A DNA stretch of 64,000 nucleotides from Asanoa siamensis (GCF_016862555.1 NZ_BONE01000025.1:1-64000), one strand, 5' to 3'; shown: positions 47,183 to 55,639, counted from the first letter of the stretch. Translations and numbers: made by a program. The notes: a model not told the origin generated them from the sequence alone.

Positions 47183-47422
47183 ATGGCCGCGCGTGGCAAA
47201 CCTTGGTGGATGCTGGCGGAGACCCCGACGATGGCCTTCGCCCTGGGCGGGATCTGGACGGTGCTCGGCCTCGGGCAGGTGATCACCCTGGCCTTCGGCG
47301 GCGACGGTGGTGCGCTCTGGGTCGCGCGGGTCGTGCTCGCGGTGATCACGGTGCTGCTGGGGGTCGGCTATCTGGCCTCGGCGGCCGCTCACCGTCGCCG
47401 GGAGCGCGGCACTCCGTCGTGA
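47183..47422 (+). CDS. Small two-helix membrane protein
   Basis: 79 aa. Two hydrophobic segments (PTMAFALGGIWTVLGLGQVITLAF and WVARVVLAVITVLLGVGYLASAAA) flanked by basic residues, ending RRRERGTPS. Third-position GC bias supports it as real, but no family is recognised. It is on the + strand between the ATPase and permease genes of the exporter, converging on the ATPase gene and divergent from the permeases. Confidence 0.55.
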   Translation: MAARGKPWWMLAETPTMAFALGGIWTVLGLGQVITLAFGGDGGALWVARVVLAVITVLLGVGYLASAAAHRRRERGTPS

Positions 47423-47442
47423 CGTCCGTTGCCCGGTCATCG

Positions 47443-48375
47443 CTAGTCGACCAGGGTCCGGCCGGTGAGGTGCAGGAAGACGTCTTCGAGCGTGCTGCGG
47501 CGGACCAGCACGCTGGCCGGCGCGAGCGCGCGCCCGTGCACCTCGGCCACGGCCGCGTCGCCGTCGTCGACGTAGAGCAGGACCCGGTCGGGCAGCGGCT
47601 CGATCCGCTCGCCGATGCCTGCCAGCTTGTCGACGAACGCCTCCTGGGAGTCGGCCGCGAAGCGTAGCTCGACCACCTCGCGGGTGGAGTTGCGCTCGAT
47701 CAGCTCGCGCGGCGAACCCTCGGCCACGATCCGGCCGCCGTCCATCACCACGAGCCGGTCGCAGAGCTGCTCGGCCTCGTCCATGTAGTGCGTGGTCAGC
47801 ACGAGCGTCACGCCCTGCCGCTTGAGCCGGAACAGCCGCTCCCAGACGAGGTGGCGGGCCTGCGGGTCGAGGCCTGTGGTCGGCTCGTCGAGCAGCACCA
47901 CGTCGGGCTCGTTGACCAGCGCGCGGGCGATCGTCAGCCGGCGTTTCATGCCGCCCGAGAGCGGGTCGACCTTGCTGCCCGCCCGCTCGCTGAGCTGGAC
48001 GAACCGCAGCAGCTCGGCGGCGCGGGCCCGGGCCACCTTGCGCGGGATGCCGAAGAACCGCGCGTAGGTCGTCAGGTTTTCGGCGACCGTCAGCTCCGGG
48101 TCGAGGTTGTCGGTCTGCGGGCAGACGCCGAGCCGCGCCCGGATCGCCGGGCCGTCGCGGGCCGGATCCATGCCCAGGATCCGCAGCCGGCCCGCCGTCA
48201 CCGGCGACACACAGCCGATCATGCGCATCGTCGAGCTCTTGCCCGCGCCGTTGGGACCGAGGAAGCCGAAGGCCTCGCCGGCCCGCACGGACACGTCGAT
48301 GCCGTCGACGGCGGTGAACCCGCCGAAGCGTTTCACCAGCCCCGTCGCCTCGATGAGCGGCCTGCCGTCAGTCAC
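47443..48375 (-). CDS. ABC transporter ATP-binding protein (DrrA-like exporter type)
   Basis: 310 aa. Walker A GPNGAGKSS, Q-loop CPQTDNLDPELTV, signature DPLSGGMKRRL, Walker B VVLLDEPTTGLD and the switch His (LTTHYMDEAEQL) are intact, followed by a C-terminal DUF4162-like tail. This is the ATPase arrangement of multidrug/lipid ABC-2 exporters. GTG start at 48375. Its permease partners are at 45436-47120. Confidence 0.9.
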   Translation of the reverse strand: MTDGRPLIEATGLVKRFGGFTAVDGIDVSVRAGEAFGFLGPNGAGKSSTMRMIGCVSPVTAGRLRILGMDPARDGPAIRARLGVCPQTDNLDPELTVAENLTTYARFFGIPRKVARARAAELLRFVQLSERAGSKVDPLSGGMKRRLTIARALVNEPDVVLLDEPTTGLDPQARHLVWERLFRLKRQGVTLVLTTHYMDEAEQLCDRLVVMDGGRIVAEGSPRELIERNSTREVVELRFAADSQEAFVDKLAGIGERIEPLPDRVLLYVDDGDAAVAEVHGRALAPASVLVRRSTLEDVFLHLTGRTLVD

Positions 48376-48441
48376 AGGCGGACCATAGCCAGGGGGTACG
48401 ACAGAAGACAGCGGATATCGGCGGCCGCTGATGAAAAACGG

Positions 48442-48978
48442 TCAGAGGTCCCTGGGGGTGGTCGCCGAGCGGGCCTCCGCCACCAGCGCGCCGGTGGTCT
48501 CGACGACCTCCGGAGTGGACGTCTCGGTGCCGGGGTCGTAGCGCACCGACCAGGCCAGACCGTTGCGGCCACGGACCTTGCGGGCGACCACCCGCACACC
48601 GCCGCCGTCGATCGCGTGGTGCGAGGTGTAGGAGACGGAGCCGGTCACCCGGGCCCGCACCTGCTGCGGGATCTCCTTCGGCTCGAGCAGCAGCACCGAC
48701 TGCGGCGTCGCGTCGGCCAGCACCTCGTACTCGTCGCGCTCCTCGACCACCTCGGCCGGCGTCACGGTCAACTCACGGCCGGACCAGACCGCCTTGTGGA
48801 TCCGGTGCCAGTCGAGCCGGTCACGGTCGGGCAGGCGCAGGCCGCGGTCGGTGGCGACCACGAGCGGGCCGGCCTCGGTGCGCGACCAGGCGATCACCCG
48901 CTCGTCGGGCTCGAGCGTCACACCGGCGTCGGCCGGCAGCTTGACCCGCCTGCGGAACACGTCCCAGATGCTCGTCAC
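48442..48978 (-). CDS. PH-like hypothetical protein coupled to dnaG
   Basis: 178 aa starting with GTG in a 4-bp overlap with the dnaG stop. The middle (DERVIAWSRTEAGPLVVATDRGLRLPD... LDWHRIHKAVWSGRELTV) reads like a bacterial PH-domain barrel (YokE/PH type). No signal or membrane segment. Function unknown; tight coupling suggests constitutive co-expression with the primase. Confidence 0.7.
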   Translation of the reverse strand: MTSIWDVFRRRVKLPADAGVTLEPDERVIAWSRTEAGPLVVATDRGLRLPDRDRLDWHRIHKAVWSGRELTVTPAEVVEERDEYEVLADATPQSVLLLEPKEIPQQVRARVTGSVSYTSHHAIDGGGVRVVARKVRGRNGLAWSVRYDPGTETSTPEVVETTGALVAEARSATTPRDL

Positions 48979-50828
48979 AATCCACCCGCCGCCTGTTCGC
49001 GCAGGGCTCGCGCGTGCTGCTCCAGGGAGAACAGCTCGCCGGCCAGCGCGAGATATTGGTCTTTGCTCGTCACCGGGTTGATCCGCTGCACCTTCGACTT
49101 GAGGTCGCGGATCCGGGCGTCGGTGGCGCCCCACTGGAGCCGCGCGAGCAGCACCGAGACGTAGTGCGGATCGGGCTCGGTGTCCCGCAGCATCGGCTCG
49201 ACGGCCAGCTCGCCGACCAGGGCCTTGCCGGTCAGGTCGCCGCACGCGTCGCGTACCCGCTCGATCCAGACCGCGCCGCTCGTGCCGCTGACCGCACCGC
49301 CGGCCTCGGCGATCGCGGCGCGCACGGTACGCAGCTCGACCGTCGAGTAGGCCTCGTCACCGATCGCGTCGAACATCGGCCCGGCCAGCACCGGCACCTG
49401 GATCGCCAGCTTGAGCGCCTCGCGCTCGACCCGGGCCTGCGGGGTGTCGGCGCGAACGGTCGCGGCGTTGGCGGCGGCCGTCGCGGTGGCCGCCGGCGCG
49501 CCCGCGTTGGCCACGGCCCGCTGCACCGGCTCGATCTCCATGCCGAGATCGCCGGCCAGCTTCCGGACGTACTCGGGACGCTTCTCCCGGTCCTTGATCT
49601 TGGCCACCAGCGGCGCGGCCCGGCGCATCGCCTCGACCCGGCCGTCGACGGTGTCGAGATCGAACTTGCCGAGGATCTGCCGCAGCGCGAAGTCGACCAT
49701 CGGCTCGCGGCGCGCGACCAGGTCGCGCACGGCCAGGTCACCCTTGGCCAGGCGCAGGTCGCACGGGTCCATGTTGTCGGGGCTGACCGCGATGAAGGTA
49801 CGGCCGACGAAGCGCTGGTCCTCGTCGAACGCCCGCAACGCCGCCTTCTGCCCGGCCGCGTCGCCGTCGAAGGTGAAGATGATCTCCCCGGCGAACGCGT
49901 CGGTGTCCATCAGCAGCCGGCGCAGCACGCTGATGTGGTCGCCGCCGAACGCGGTGCCGCAGGTCGCGACCGCGGTCTTGACGCCGGCCAGGTGGCAGGC
50001 CATCACGTCGGTGTAGCCCTCGACGATCACGGCGCGGCCCTGGCGGGCGATCTCCCGCTTGGCGTGCTCGATCCCGTAGAGCACGTGGGACTTCTTGTAG
50101 AGCGGCGTTTCGGGCGTGTTGAGGTATTTGGGGCCGTCGTCGTCGTCGAACAGCTTGCGCGCGCCGAACCCGATGATGTCGCCGGACAGCTCCCGGATCG
50201 GCCAGACGAGGCGGCGCCGGAACCGGTCGATCAGCGAACCGGACCGGGCCTCGCGGGCCAGCCCCGCGGTGACGAGCTCCTGGCTGGTGAAGCCCTGTTG
50301 GCGCAGGTGGCGGGTGAGCGGGTCCCAGCCTTCGGGCGCGAACCCACAGCCGAAGTCCTGTGCGGCGGCCCGGTTGAAGCCGCGCTGGGCGAGGAACTCG
50401 CGGGCCAGCCGGGCGCCCGGCGTGGTCAGCTGGCCGGCGTAGAACTCGGCGGCGGCCGCGTGCGCGGCGACCAGGCGCTGCTTGACCCCCTGCTGCTGGG
50501 CGCGGGCCGGAGCCGGACCGCCCTCGACGTAGCGGAGCTGGATGCCGGCGCGACCGGCGAGCCGCTCGACGGACTCGACGAACGTGAGGTGGTCGACGTC
50601 CATCAGGAACGAGATCGCGTCGCCGCCCTTGCCGCAGCCGTGGCAGAAGAAGACGTTGCGGCCCGGGGCGACGGTGAACGAAGGGGTCTTCTCGTCATGG
50701 AACGGACACAGGCCCTTGAGGTTGCCGCCGCCGGCGCTCTTGAGCGTCACGTGCTCCGAGATGACGTCGGCGATCGCGGTCCGCTCGCGAACCAGCGCGA
50801 TGTCTTCCTCGCGGATCCGGCCTGCCAT
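48975..50828 (-). CDS. dnaG: DNA primase
   Basis: 617 aa, typical bacterial primase length. N-terminal CHC2 zinc finger with C41, H44, C62 and C65 (GLCPFHDEKTPSF; FFCHGCGKGGD). The RNA-polymerase/Toprim core follows, with FGARKLFDDDDGPKYLNTPETPLYKKSHVLYG, the catalytic EGYTDVMACH and the DxD region FTFDGDAAGQKA. The C-terminal helicase-binding part is Ala-rich. Synthesises RNA primers at the replication fork. The 3' end overlaps the PH-like gene. Confidence 0.96.
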   Translation of the reverse strand: MAGRIREEDIALVRERTAIADVISEHVTLKSAGGGNLKGLCPFHDEKTPSFTVAPGRNVFFCHGCGKGGDAISFLMDVDHLTFVESVERLAGRAGIQLRYVEGGPAPARAQQQGVKQRLVAAHAAAAEFYAGQLTTPGARLAREFLAQRGFNRAAAQDFGCGFAPEGWDPLTRHLRQQGFTSQELVTAGLAREARSGSLIDRFRRRLVWPIRELSGDIIGFGARKLFDDDDGPKYLNTPETPLYKKSHVLYGIEHAKREIARQGRAVIVEGYTDVMACHLAGVKTAVATCGTAFGGDHISVLRRLLMDTDAFAGEIIFTFDGDAAGQKAALRAFDEDQRFVGRTFIAVSPDNMDPCDLRLAKGDLAVRDLVARREPMVDFALRQILGKFDLDTVDGRVEAMRRAAPLVAKIKDREKRPEYVRKLAGDLGMEIEPVQRAVANAGAPAATATAAANAATVRADTPQARVEREALKLAIQVPVLAGPMFDAIGDEAYSTVELRTVRAAIAEAGGAVSGTSGAVWIERVRDACGDLTGKALVGELAVEPMLRDTEPDPHYVSVLLARLQWGATDARIRDLKSKVQRINPVTSKDQYLALAGELFSLEQHARALREQAAGGL

Positions 50829-51217
50829 GCGCTCCCCTCACCCTGTCCTCCTCCATCCTGCACTGCCGTGCGGATCTTGGTGGGGGTGGGTGTGGGCCGC
50901 TTCACGGCTTCCCGAGCAGGGGGCGTGACCGTCGGGGGGTCGGTCACGTCCCCTTGTCTTCGTCTCTCACCACCGCAGCCCCTTGGCAGTACGCCGGCGA
51001 GGACTTCGCGCTCGGTTGTATCGAGCCTGCCGCCCAAACGCCACCCGGACATCCGCCAGGTGGCGCATGTCTGGAAGGCCATTTGCATACGTACGCCATT
51101 TCGGGGTCCGCGACAGCACCCAGAAGTAGGTCCGCTGGCCGTTATCTCCGCCACCCGCCCCGACGAAGCTCTTTGGTGAGCGCCGGGGCCGCCGGCGCCG
51201 GACCTTCGGAGAAGGTA
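50829..51217. other. Intergenic region upstream of dnaG
   Basis: 389 bp. It must hold the dnaG promoter (minus strand) and one for the small + strand gene at 51218. A copy of the 16-bp inverted-repeat motif lies at 51052-51067. Otherwise I see nothing I can assign. Confidence 0.5.
51052..51067. promoter_or_regulatory. 16-bp inverted-repeat motif, copy a
   Basis: TCCGCCAGGTGGCGCA, one of five copies of a motif with arms TCCGCCA and TGGCGGA around GG. This copy shares the wider flanks A-TCCGCCAGGTGGCG-x-ATG with copies at 55103 and 55640. It lies between dnaG and the gene at 51218. Confidence 0.55.
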
Positions 51218-51475
51218 ATGAGCATCCTTGGTCGTGGTGACGAACATCTGCACTACAGCGACTCCTCACACCGCTGGGTAGCGCCACCACACATCGAGCA
51301 GGGCGTCTGGGAGGCGAGCCTCCGCGCACACCTGGGTCGTCACCTGCTCACCATGGGCGGACGCGACGAGGTCGACCAGATCGACCTGCCGCGCGCCTAC
51401 ATCCCGCGGCAGCGCGGCGCCTCCAAGCCGACCCCTGAGGCGAGCGCAACCAGGTCATGTCGCCGCGCCGGCTGA
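51218..51475 (+). CDS. Small hypothetical protein
   Basis: 85 aa (MSILGRGDEHLHYSDSSHRWV... LRAHLGRHLLTMGGRDEVDQIDLPRAYIPRQRG...). It has a GGAGAAGG ribosome site before the ATG, His- and Arg-rich composition, no signal or membrane segment. The middle looks like genuine protein sequence; the last ~15 residues look random. I do not recognise a family. It lies divergent from dnaG. Confidence 0.5.
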   Translation: MSILGRGDEHLHYSDSSHRWVAPPHIEQGVWEASLRAHLGRHLLTMGGRDEVDQIDLPRAYIPRQRGASKPTPEASATRSCRRAG

Positions 51476-51929
51476 CGACCCTGGGTCGCGGGTACGGATC
51501 GGTGCCGGTCGGGCGATGGCTCGGCCGGCGCCGATCCACCACGGCGGGCCGCGCGTGCCGCCGCTGCGCCTGCGGAGCGAACCCCCCGCGCCTGGGCGCC
51601 TACCGCACCCGCCGGCGGTTCGCCGGCTGGGAATGCACGTGCCGCCCGGGCCGCCCAGGCATCCCTGGCCAACGGGGCGCCCCACCCCTGTAGCCATACC
51701 GCCTCCACGACTCGACAACTCCACGGACGTGGAACTGACGCCACATCGGGCCGCCTCCACCCGATGTGGCGTCTCCATGTGCGCACCCAAAACCGCGCCG
51801 CGTGGTGGCGGATATCTCGCGCACGCGTGGCGGTTCTTTCGCGCGCGGTGACCTTCTCGGCGCCACCGGCCGACCGGCGTGCGCGCCGCGGACCATGACG
51901 CCGAGCGAGCCGCGGCGGCGCAGGGTTTG

Positions 51930-51945
51930 TCCGCCAGGTGGCGGA
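51930..51945. promoter_or_regulatory. 16-bp inverted-repeat motif, copy b
   Basis: TCCGCCAGGTGGCGGA, the perfect form of the motif, in copy 1 of the tandem duplication. Confidence 0.5.
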
Positions 51946-52084
51946 CGGGTGAGGTCACCGTGTAGGCGCGTTTGGCTCGCCTCGCGGGCGATACCGCGCG
52001 ATGACTCCCTCGGCGGCACCGGTCGACCGGCATCCGCGTCACGGGCCATTACGCCAGCCGCGGCGGCGTGGGGTGGGTCGGTTG

Positions 52085-52100
52085 TCCGCTAGGTGGCGGA
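52085..52100. promoter_or_regulatory. 16-bp inverted-repeat motif, copy c
   Basis: TCCGCTAGGTGGCGGA, immediately after the luxR stop codon, in copy 2 of the duplication. One mismatch to copy b. Confidence 0.45.
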
Positions 52101-52104
52101 TGGG

Positions 52105-54930
52105 TCAGGTGACCGTGTGGGCGCGTTGGCTTGCCTCGCGGGCGATGTCGATGCGGGAGCCCAGCTCCAGCTTCGCGAGGATGTGGGAGACGTGCGTCTG
52201 CACCGTGCGCCGCGACAGGAACAGCTGCGCCGCGATCGCCGGGTTGGACATGCCCTGGGCTACCAGGCCCGCGACCTTGATCTCGGTCGGCGTCAGAGAG
52301 TCCCAACCGCGGCGTGCCTGGCGGTGGCGGACGCGCGGGCCCCGGCGGATGCCGAAGGAGCGGAACCGCGCCTGCGTGCGCAGCAGGTCCCATTCGGCGC
52401 CGAGCTTGGCGTAGAGCGAGTAAGCGTCGGTGAACAGGTTGCGCGCCTCGGTGAGCGCGCCGCGTTCGGCCAGGGCCAGCGCCGCCGCCTCGAGCGCCTG
52501 GGCGCGGGGCAGCGGGCGACCCGCCGCGCGGTAGCCGTTGGCCGCCTCCAACAACCCAGCCGGGTCGTTGGCCAGCAGGCTCTGGCAGTGCAGGGCTACC
52601 GCACGCCGGTGGGGCACCGGTGAGCCCTCGCCGAACGCGACCGCCCGGGCGACGATCGTCGCCGCCAGGGGCTTGTCGTCGACCGTCATCGCCAGCCGCA
52701 CCGCGTCGGCCAGCAGGTCGACCGTCTCCTCGTCGTCCTGGACGCTCGACAGCAGGTCGAGCAGCACCTGCAGCGCGGCCGCCGGGTCGTCCTCGCGTTC
52801 ACGCTGCAAACTCTTGGCCATCGCGAAGGCCCGGCACGTGCGGCCACCGACCCGGTCGTTGAAGTGGTCAGCCGCCAGCAGGTGGCGTTCGCTCTCGCCG
52901 GTGCCGCGGTGCAGCTGGATCGTGGCGGCCAGGCCGTGCTGCGCGCAGTCGACCAGCGGGTTCTTGGAGACACCGATGGCCAGGTCGATCTCGACCAGCG
53001 CGTCGTCCCACTTGCCGTTGTCGAACAGCAGCTCCGACAGCGCGGTCTGGGCCTGGGCGAGGCGGAACACGTTGCCCGCGCGGTCGGCCGACTGGCGCAC
53101 CGTCTCGGCCACCTGGATCGCCTCCTCGTAGCGGTCGAGCACGCCGAGGGCGATCGCCTGGTTGATCTGCAGCAGCAGCCGCAGGTCGGCCAGCGACGGG
53201 TCACCCTCGCTGACCGCCAGGGCGCGGTCGTAGAGCGGCAGCGCCTTGCGGGACTCGCCGCGCATGCCGTGCACGATGGTCTGCACCAGCAGGGCCCAGC
53301 CCATCCCCCACCGGTCGCCGGCCTCGGTGGCGGTCGCCAGCGCCTCCTCGGCGACCTTGGCGGCGGCGTCGACCCGGCCGAGCGTGCGATGCGCGCGGGC
53401 GATCAGCACGAGCAGGCGGGCCCGGTGGTGCAGGCCGATGCCGGGCATCTTGAGCGCGCGCTTGAGCGGGTCGAGCGACTCCTGCGTGCGGCCGGCCAGC
53501 GCCTGGCACTGCGTCAAGGTCCAGAGCAGCTCGACGAGCGCGTCGGGCCGCTTGACCTCGACCAGCGCCGCGGTCGCGACCTCGGCCGCGCCGGACGGGT
53601 CGCCCACCCGGTAGAGCGCGTCGGCGAGCCGGGAGGCCAGCACGTCGTGCGAGCCGGCGCCCGGCGGGGTGCCGCTCAGCGCCCAGCGCAGCATCGGGAT
53701 CGCCACCTTGGGCGCCTGCCCGACCAGCCGCGGCGCGTTTTCGGTGAGCCAGCCGACGACCCAGGTGTCGACGGTGCCGCCGGTGTCGTCCTCCTCGACC
53801 GTCGGGCGGAGCTGGCGCGCCACGCGTTCGGCGGGTGCGCCGTCGTCGGCGAGGGCCCGGGCGGCGTCGCGGTGCCAGGCGGCCCGGACGGCGGCCGGCA
53901 TGCTGTCGTAGAGGCAGTCGCGGATCAGCGGGTGGCGGAAGGCCATCTCACTGCCGTTTTCGACGACGACCCCGGCCAGGATCGCCTCGTCGAGGATGGG
54001 CAGCAGCTCCGGGACCCGCCGGCCCGACACCACGGCCAGCTCGCGCACGGAGAAGTCGATGCCGAGCAGGGCGGCGACCCGGAGCACCTCGCGGGCGTGC
54101 GGCGGCAGGAACTCGAGCCGGTCGGAGATGGCGCCGGAGAGCGAGCCGGGCGTCGAGGTCTCCTCGGCCTCGACGCAGTCGTCGAGGTGGGCCAGGGCGC
54201 CGGCGCGGACCAGCACGTCGACGAGCTCGGTGAGATAGAGCGGGTTGCCCGCGGCACCGGCGGCCAGCTCGGCCAGCCGCGGCCCCGGCGCGCCACCGAC
54301 CAGCTCGCCCACGAACTCCTGGACCTCGGTGCCGTCGAGGTTCTCCAGGCGTACGACCTCGGGCTCGATCGCCCGGCGCAGCGCGACGACGTCGTCGCGG
54401 CGCGGGATCGTGCGGGTCAGGCCGACGATGAGCAGGGGCAGCTGGTCGAGGCAGCGGACCAGGCGGGCGATCGTGAGCACCGTCGCCGGGTCGGCCCACT
54501 GGAGATCGTCGACGACGAGCATCGTCGGGGCCGCGGCGCACAGGTTGTCGATCAGGGCGAGCAGTTGCTCGGCCGCCGCCGGGATGACGTCGACGCGGTT
54601 GCCGACGCCCATGTCGGACCGTAGCAACTGGACGATCTGCTGCCGCTCGGCCTCGGGCACACCCGGGCAGCCGTCGAGGGCCTCGAGCAGTGGCAGCAAC
54701 GGGAAGGCCTGGCTCAGCTCGTCGCAGACCGCCCAGATGACGCGGATGGCGCCGCCACCGCGTGCGTCGGCGGTCGCCGCGCGGACGAGTGACGTCTTGC
54801 CGATGCCCGGCTCGCCCTCGATGAGAATCGCGCGACCGCGGCCGGCGCTGAGATCACCGATCAGGCGGCGCAGACGATCGCGCTCGGCATGACGGCCGAT
54901 CGGGCGCGAGGGAATCTGCGACTCGGTCAC
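52105..54930 (-). CDS. LAL-type LuxR-family transcriptional regulator (AAA ATPase, MalT-like)
   Basis: 941 aa, a typical size for large ATP-binding LuxR regulators. N-terminal AAA/NB domain with Walker A GEPGIGKTS (39-47) and Walker B TMLVVDDLQWAD; a long helical TPR-like middle; and a C-terminal LuxR HTH (LTPTEIKVAGLVAQGMSNPAIAAQLFLSRRTVQTHVSHILAKL). Such proteins activate secondary-metabolite or sugar genes on binding a ligand. GTG start with a GAGGAGGG site. The intergenic DNA to the divergent peptide gene carries a copy of the 16-bp motif, which could be its operator. The 3' end is duplicated downstream. Confidence 0.9.
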   Translation of the reverse strand: MTESQIPSRPIGRHAERDRLRRLIGDLSAGRGRAILIEGEPGIGKTSLVRAATADARGGGAIRVIWAVCDELSQAFPLLPLLEALDGCPGVPEAERQQIVQLLRSDMGVGNRVDVIPAAAEQLLALIDNLCAAAPTMLVVDDLQWADPATVLTIARLVRCLDQLPLLIVGLTRTIPRRDDVVALRRAIEPEVVRLENLDGTEVQEFVGELVGGAPGPRLAELAAGAAGNPLYLTELVDVLVRAGALAHLDDCVEAEETSTPGSLSGAISDRLEFLPPHAREVLRVAALLGIDFSVRELAVVSGRRVPELLPILDEAILAGVVVENGSEMAFRHPLIRDCLYDSMPAAVRAAWHRDAARALADDGAPAERVARQLRPTVEEDDTGGTVDTWVVGWLTENAPRLVGQAPKVAIPMLRWALSGTPPGAGSHDVLASRLADALYRVGDPSGAAEVATAALVEVKRPDALVELLWTLTQCQALAGRTQESLDPLKRALKMPGIGLHHRARLLVLIARAHRTLGRVDAAAKVAEEALATATEAGDRWGMGWALLVQTIVHGMRGESRKALPLYDRALAVSEGDPSLADLRLLLQINQAIALGVLDRYEEAIQVAETVRQSADRAGNVFRLAQAQTALSELLFDNGKWDDALVEIDLAIGVSKNPLVDCAQHGLAATIQLHRGTGESERHLLAADHFNDRVGGRTCRAFAMAKSLQREREDDPAAALQVLLDLLSSVQDDEETVDLLADAVRLAMTVDDKPLAATIVARAVAFGEGSPVPHRRAVALHCQSLLANDPAGLLEAANGYRAAGRPLPRAQALEAAALALAERGALTEARNLFTDAYSLYAKLGAEWDLLRTQARFRSFGIRRGPRVRHRQARRGWDSLTPTEIKVAGLVAQGMSNPAIAAQLFLSRRTVQTHVSHILAKLELGSRIDIAREASQRAHTVT

Positions 54931-55102
54931 GACACGACTCCCTCCTCAGCGCCGTCGATCGAAATCTGTCACTTCGGCCCGTTAGTCGGCAATCAATAAA
55001 TCATACGTTTCTGGCAATTACGGCCATGAAAGTTGCAGATTGCATGCCGTAAGGCAAGCAGAACGCGAACTAGTTTACCCAAAACCGGCATCCACGTGAC
55101 GA

Positions 55103-55118
55103 TCCGCCAGGTGGCGTA
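55103..55118. promoter_or_regulatory. 16-bp inverted-repeat motif, copy d
   Basis: TCCGCCAGGTGGCGTA between the divergent luxR and peptide genes: 173 bp before luxR and 113 bp before the peptide start. It shares A-TCCGCCAGGTGGCG-x-ATG-type flanks (ATCC... GTAATG) with copies a and e. Confidence 0.55.
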
Positions 55119-55139
55119 ATGCCAACACGCTGTGACCAT

Positions 55140-55152
55140 GCAGTCACACTGC
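55140..55152. promoter_or_regulatory. Short perfect inverted repeat upstream of the peptide gene
   Basis: GCAGT-CAC-ACTGC, 79 bp before the peptide ATG in the AT-richer promoter region. Possible operator; short enough to occur by chance. Confidence 0.3.
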
Positions 55153-55230
55153 GCTTTACTAAGCGGCGCAGGTGTTCGATACTTTAGGCCCTTGGCCAGG
55201 GTATCTTGACCGTCCACTTAGGAGCCCAAG

Positions 55231-55398
55231 ATGAACCCTGCGCGTAAACACAGACTAGCGGTCAGAGCCCTGGCCGTAGGCGCCACAATCGTAGGAATCG
55301 CGGCGGCGATCTTCACTGGTTCTGCGGCAAGCTCTGCGGCGTCACACTTTTCCGCTGGCGCCTCCTCCAGCTTCAGTCAGCTTTGGCACGACATGTAA
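55231..55398 (+). CDS. Short secreted peptide
   Basis: 55 aa: a basic start (MNPARKHRLAVRA), a hydrophobic core (LAVGATIVGIAAAIFTG) and Ala/Ser cleavage-like sites (SAASSAAS), leaving a ~15-20-residue Ser-rich peptide ending SFSQLWHDM. AGGAG lies 5 bp before the ATG and a hairpin terminator follows the TAA. Codons such as AAA, AGA, CTA, GTA and TTT are frequent, unlike the neighbours, so it may be recently acquired or specially expressed. There is no Cys, so a lanthipeptide is unlikely. It could be a signalling or surface peptide controlled by the divergent LuxR protein. Family unknown. Confidence 0.6.
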   Translation: MNPARKHRLAVRALAVGATIVGIAAAIFTGSAASSAASHFSAGASSSFSQLWHDM

Positions 55399-55407
55399 TG
55401 ATGCCCC

Positions 55408-55435
55408 GCCCGAGCCCCCGCTGGAAGGCTCGGGC
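55408..55435 (+). terminator. Hairpin terminator after the peptide gene
   Basis: Perfect 9-bp stem GCCCGAGCC (55408-55416) / GGCTCGGGC (55427-55435) with a 10-nt loop, 10 bp after the TAA stop. Confidence 0.7.
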
Positions 55436-55511
55436 AGTGACGGATTCAACGGGGTCCAGCCGCTGAATACGTCTGCGGGCAGGGGAAACGGCCGGCGTAC
55501 CCCTACCATGG

Positions 55512-55574
55512 GCGGCGGCAACCTTTGATCGAATCGGCGCCTGCGGAGGCCGATCGCTCTAGGGTTGCCGCCGC
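55512..55574 (+). terminator. Long two-part hairpin (terminator or structured RNA)
   Basis: A 12-bp perfect outer stem GCGGCGGCAACC (55512-55523) / GGTTGCCGCCGC (55563-55574) encloses an inner ATCGGC/GCCGAT stem. A CAGTTTTGT tract follows on the + strand. It sits between the peptide terminator and the next gene, so it might be a second terminator, an attenuator or the end of an unannotated small RNA. Confidence 0.5.
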
Positions 55575-55639
55575 TCACAGTTTTGTGGGGCGGCCGGTTG
55601 GCACGAAAACCAGCCTCTACGCAACTCGCCACCGAGACA

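Larger units (their letters stand above)
51476..52104. other. Non-coding region between the small gene and luxR 3' end
   Basis: 629 bp with several open frames that show no coding character. The right half (51843-52146, running into the luxR 3' end) is an imperfect tandem duplication; nothing else can be supported. Confidence 0.6.
51843..52146. repeat. ~154-bp imperfect tandem duplication covering the luxR 3' end
   Basis: Copy 1 (51843-51992) and copy 2 (51996-52146) align over their length at an offset of 153-155 bp, with shared blocks such as CGGCGCCACCGG/CGGCGGCACCGG, CCGCGGCGGCG, the 16-bp inverted repeat, and CTCGCGGGCGAT. Copy 2 contains the last ~14 codons of the luxR gene; copy 1 therefore encodes a degraded duplicate of the regulator's C-terminal tail (IAREASQ). 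Confidence 0.75.

Noticed and set aside
51600-52049. Minus-strand open frame downstream of luxR as a gene
   Set aside because: Its beginning is a duplicated fragment of the luxR tail and the remainder has random composition.
55231-55398. Interpretation of the short peptide as a lanthipeptide or lasso precursor
   Set aside because: No Cys in the core, no modification enzymes nearby, and the leader looks like a Sec signal peptide.
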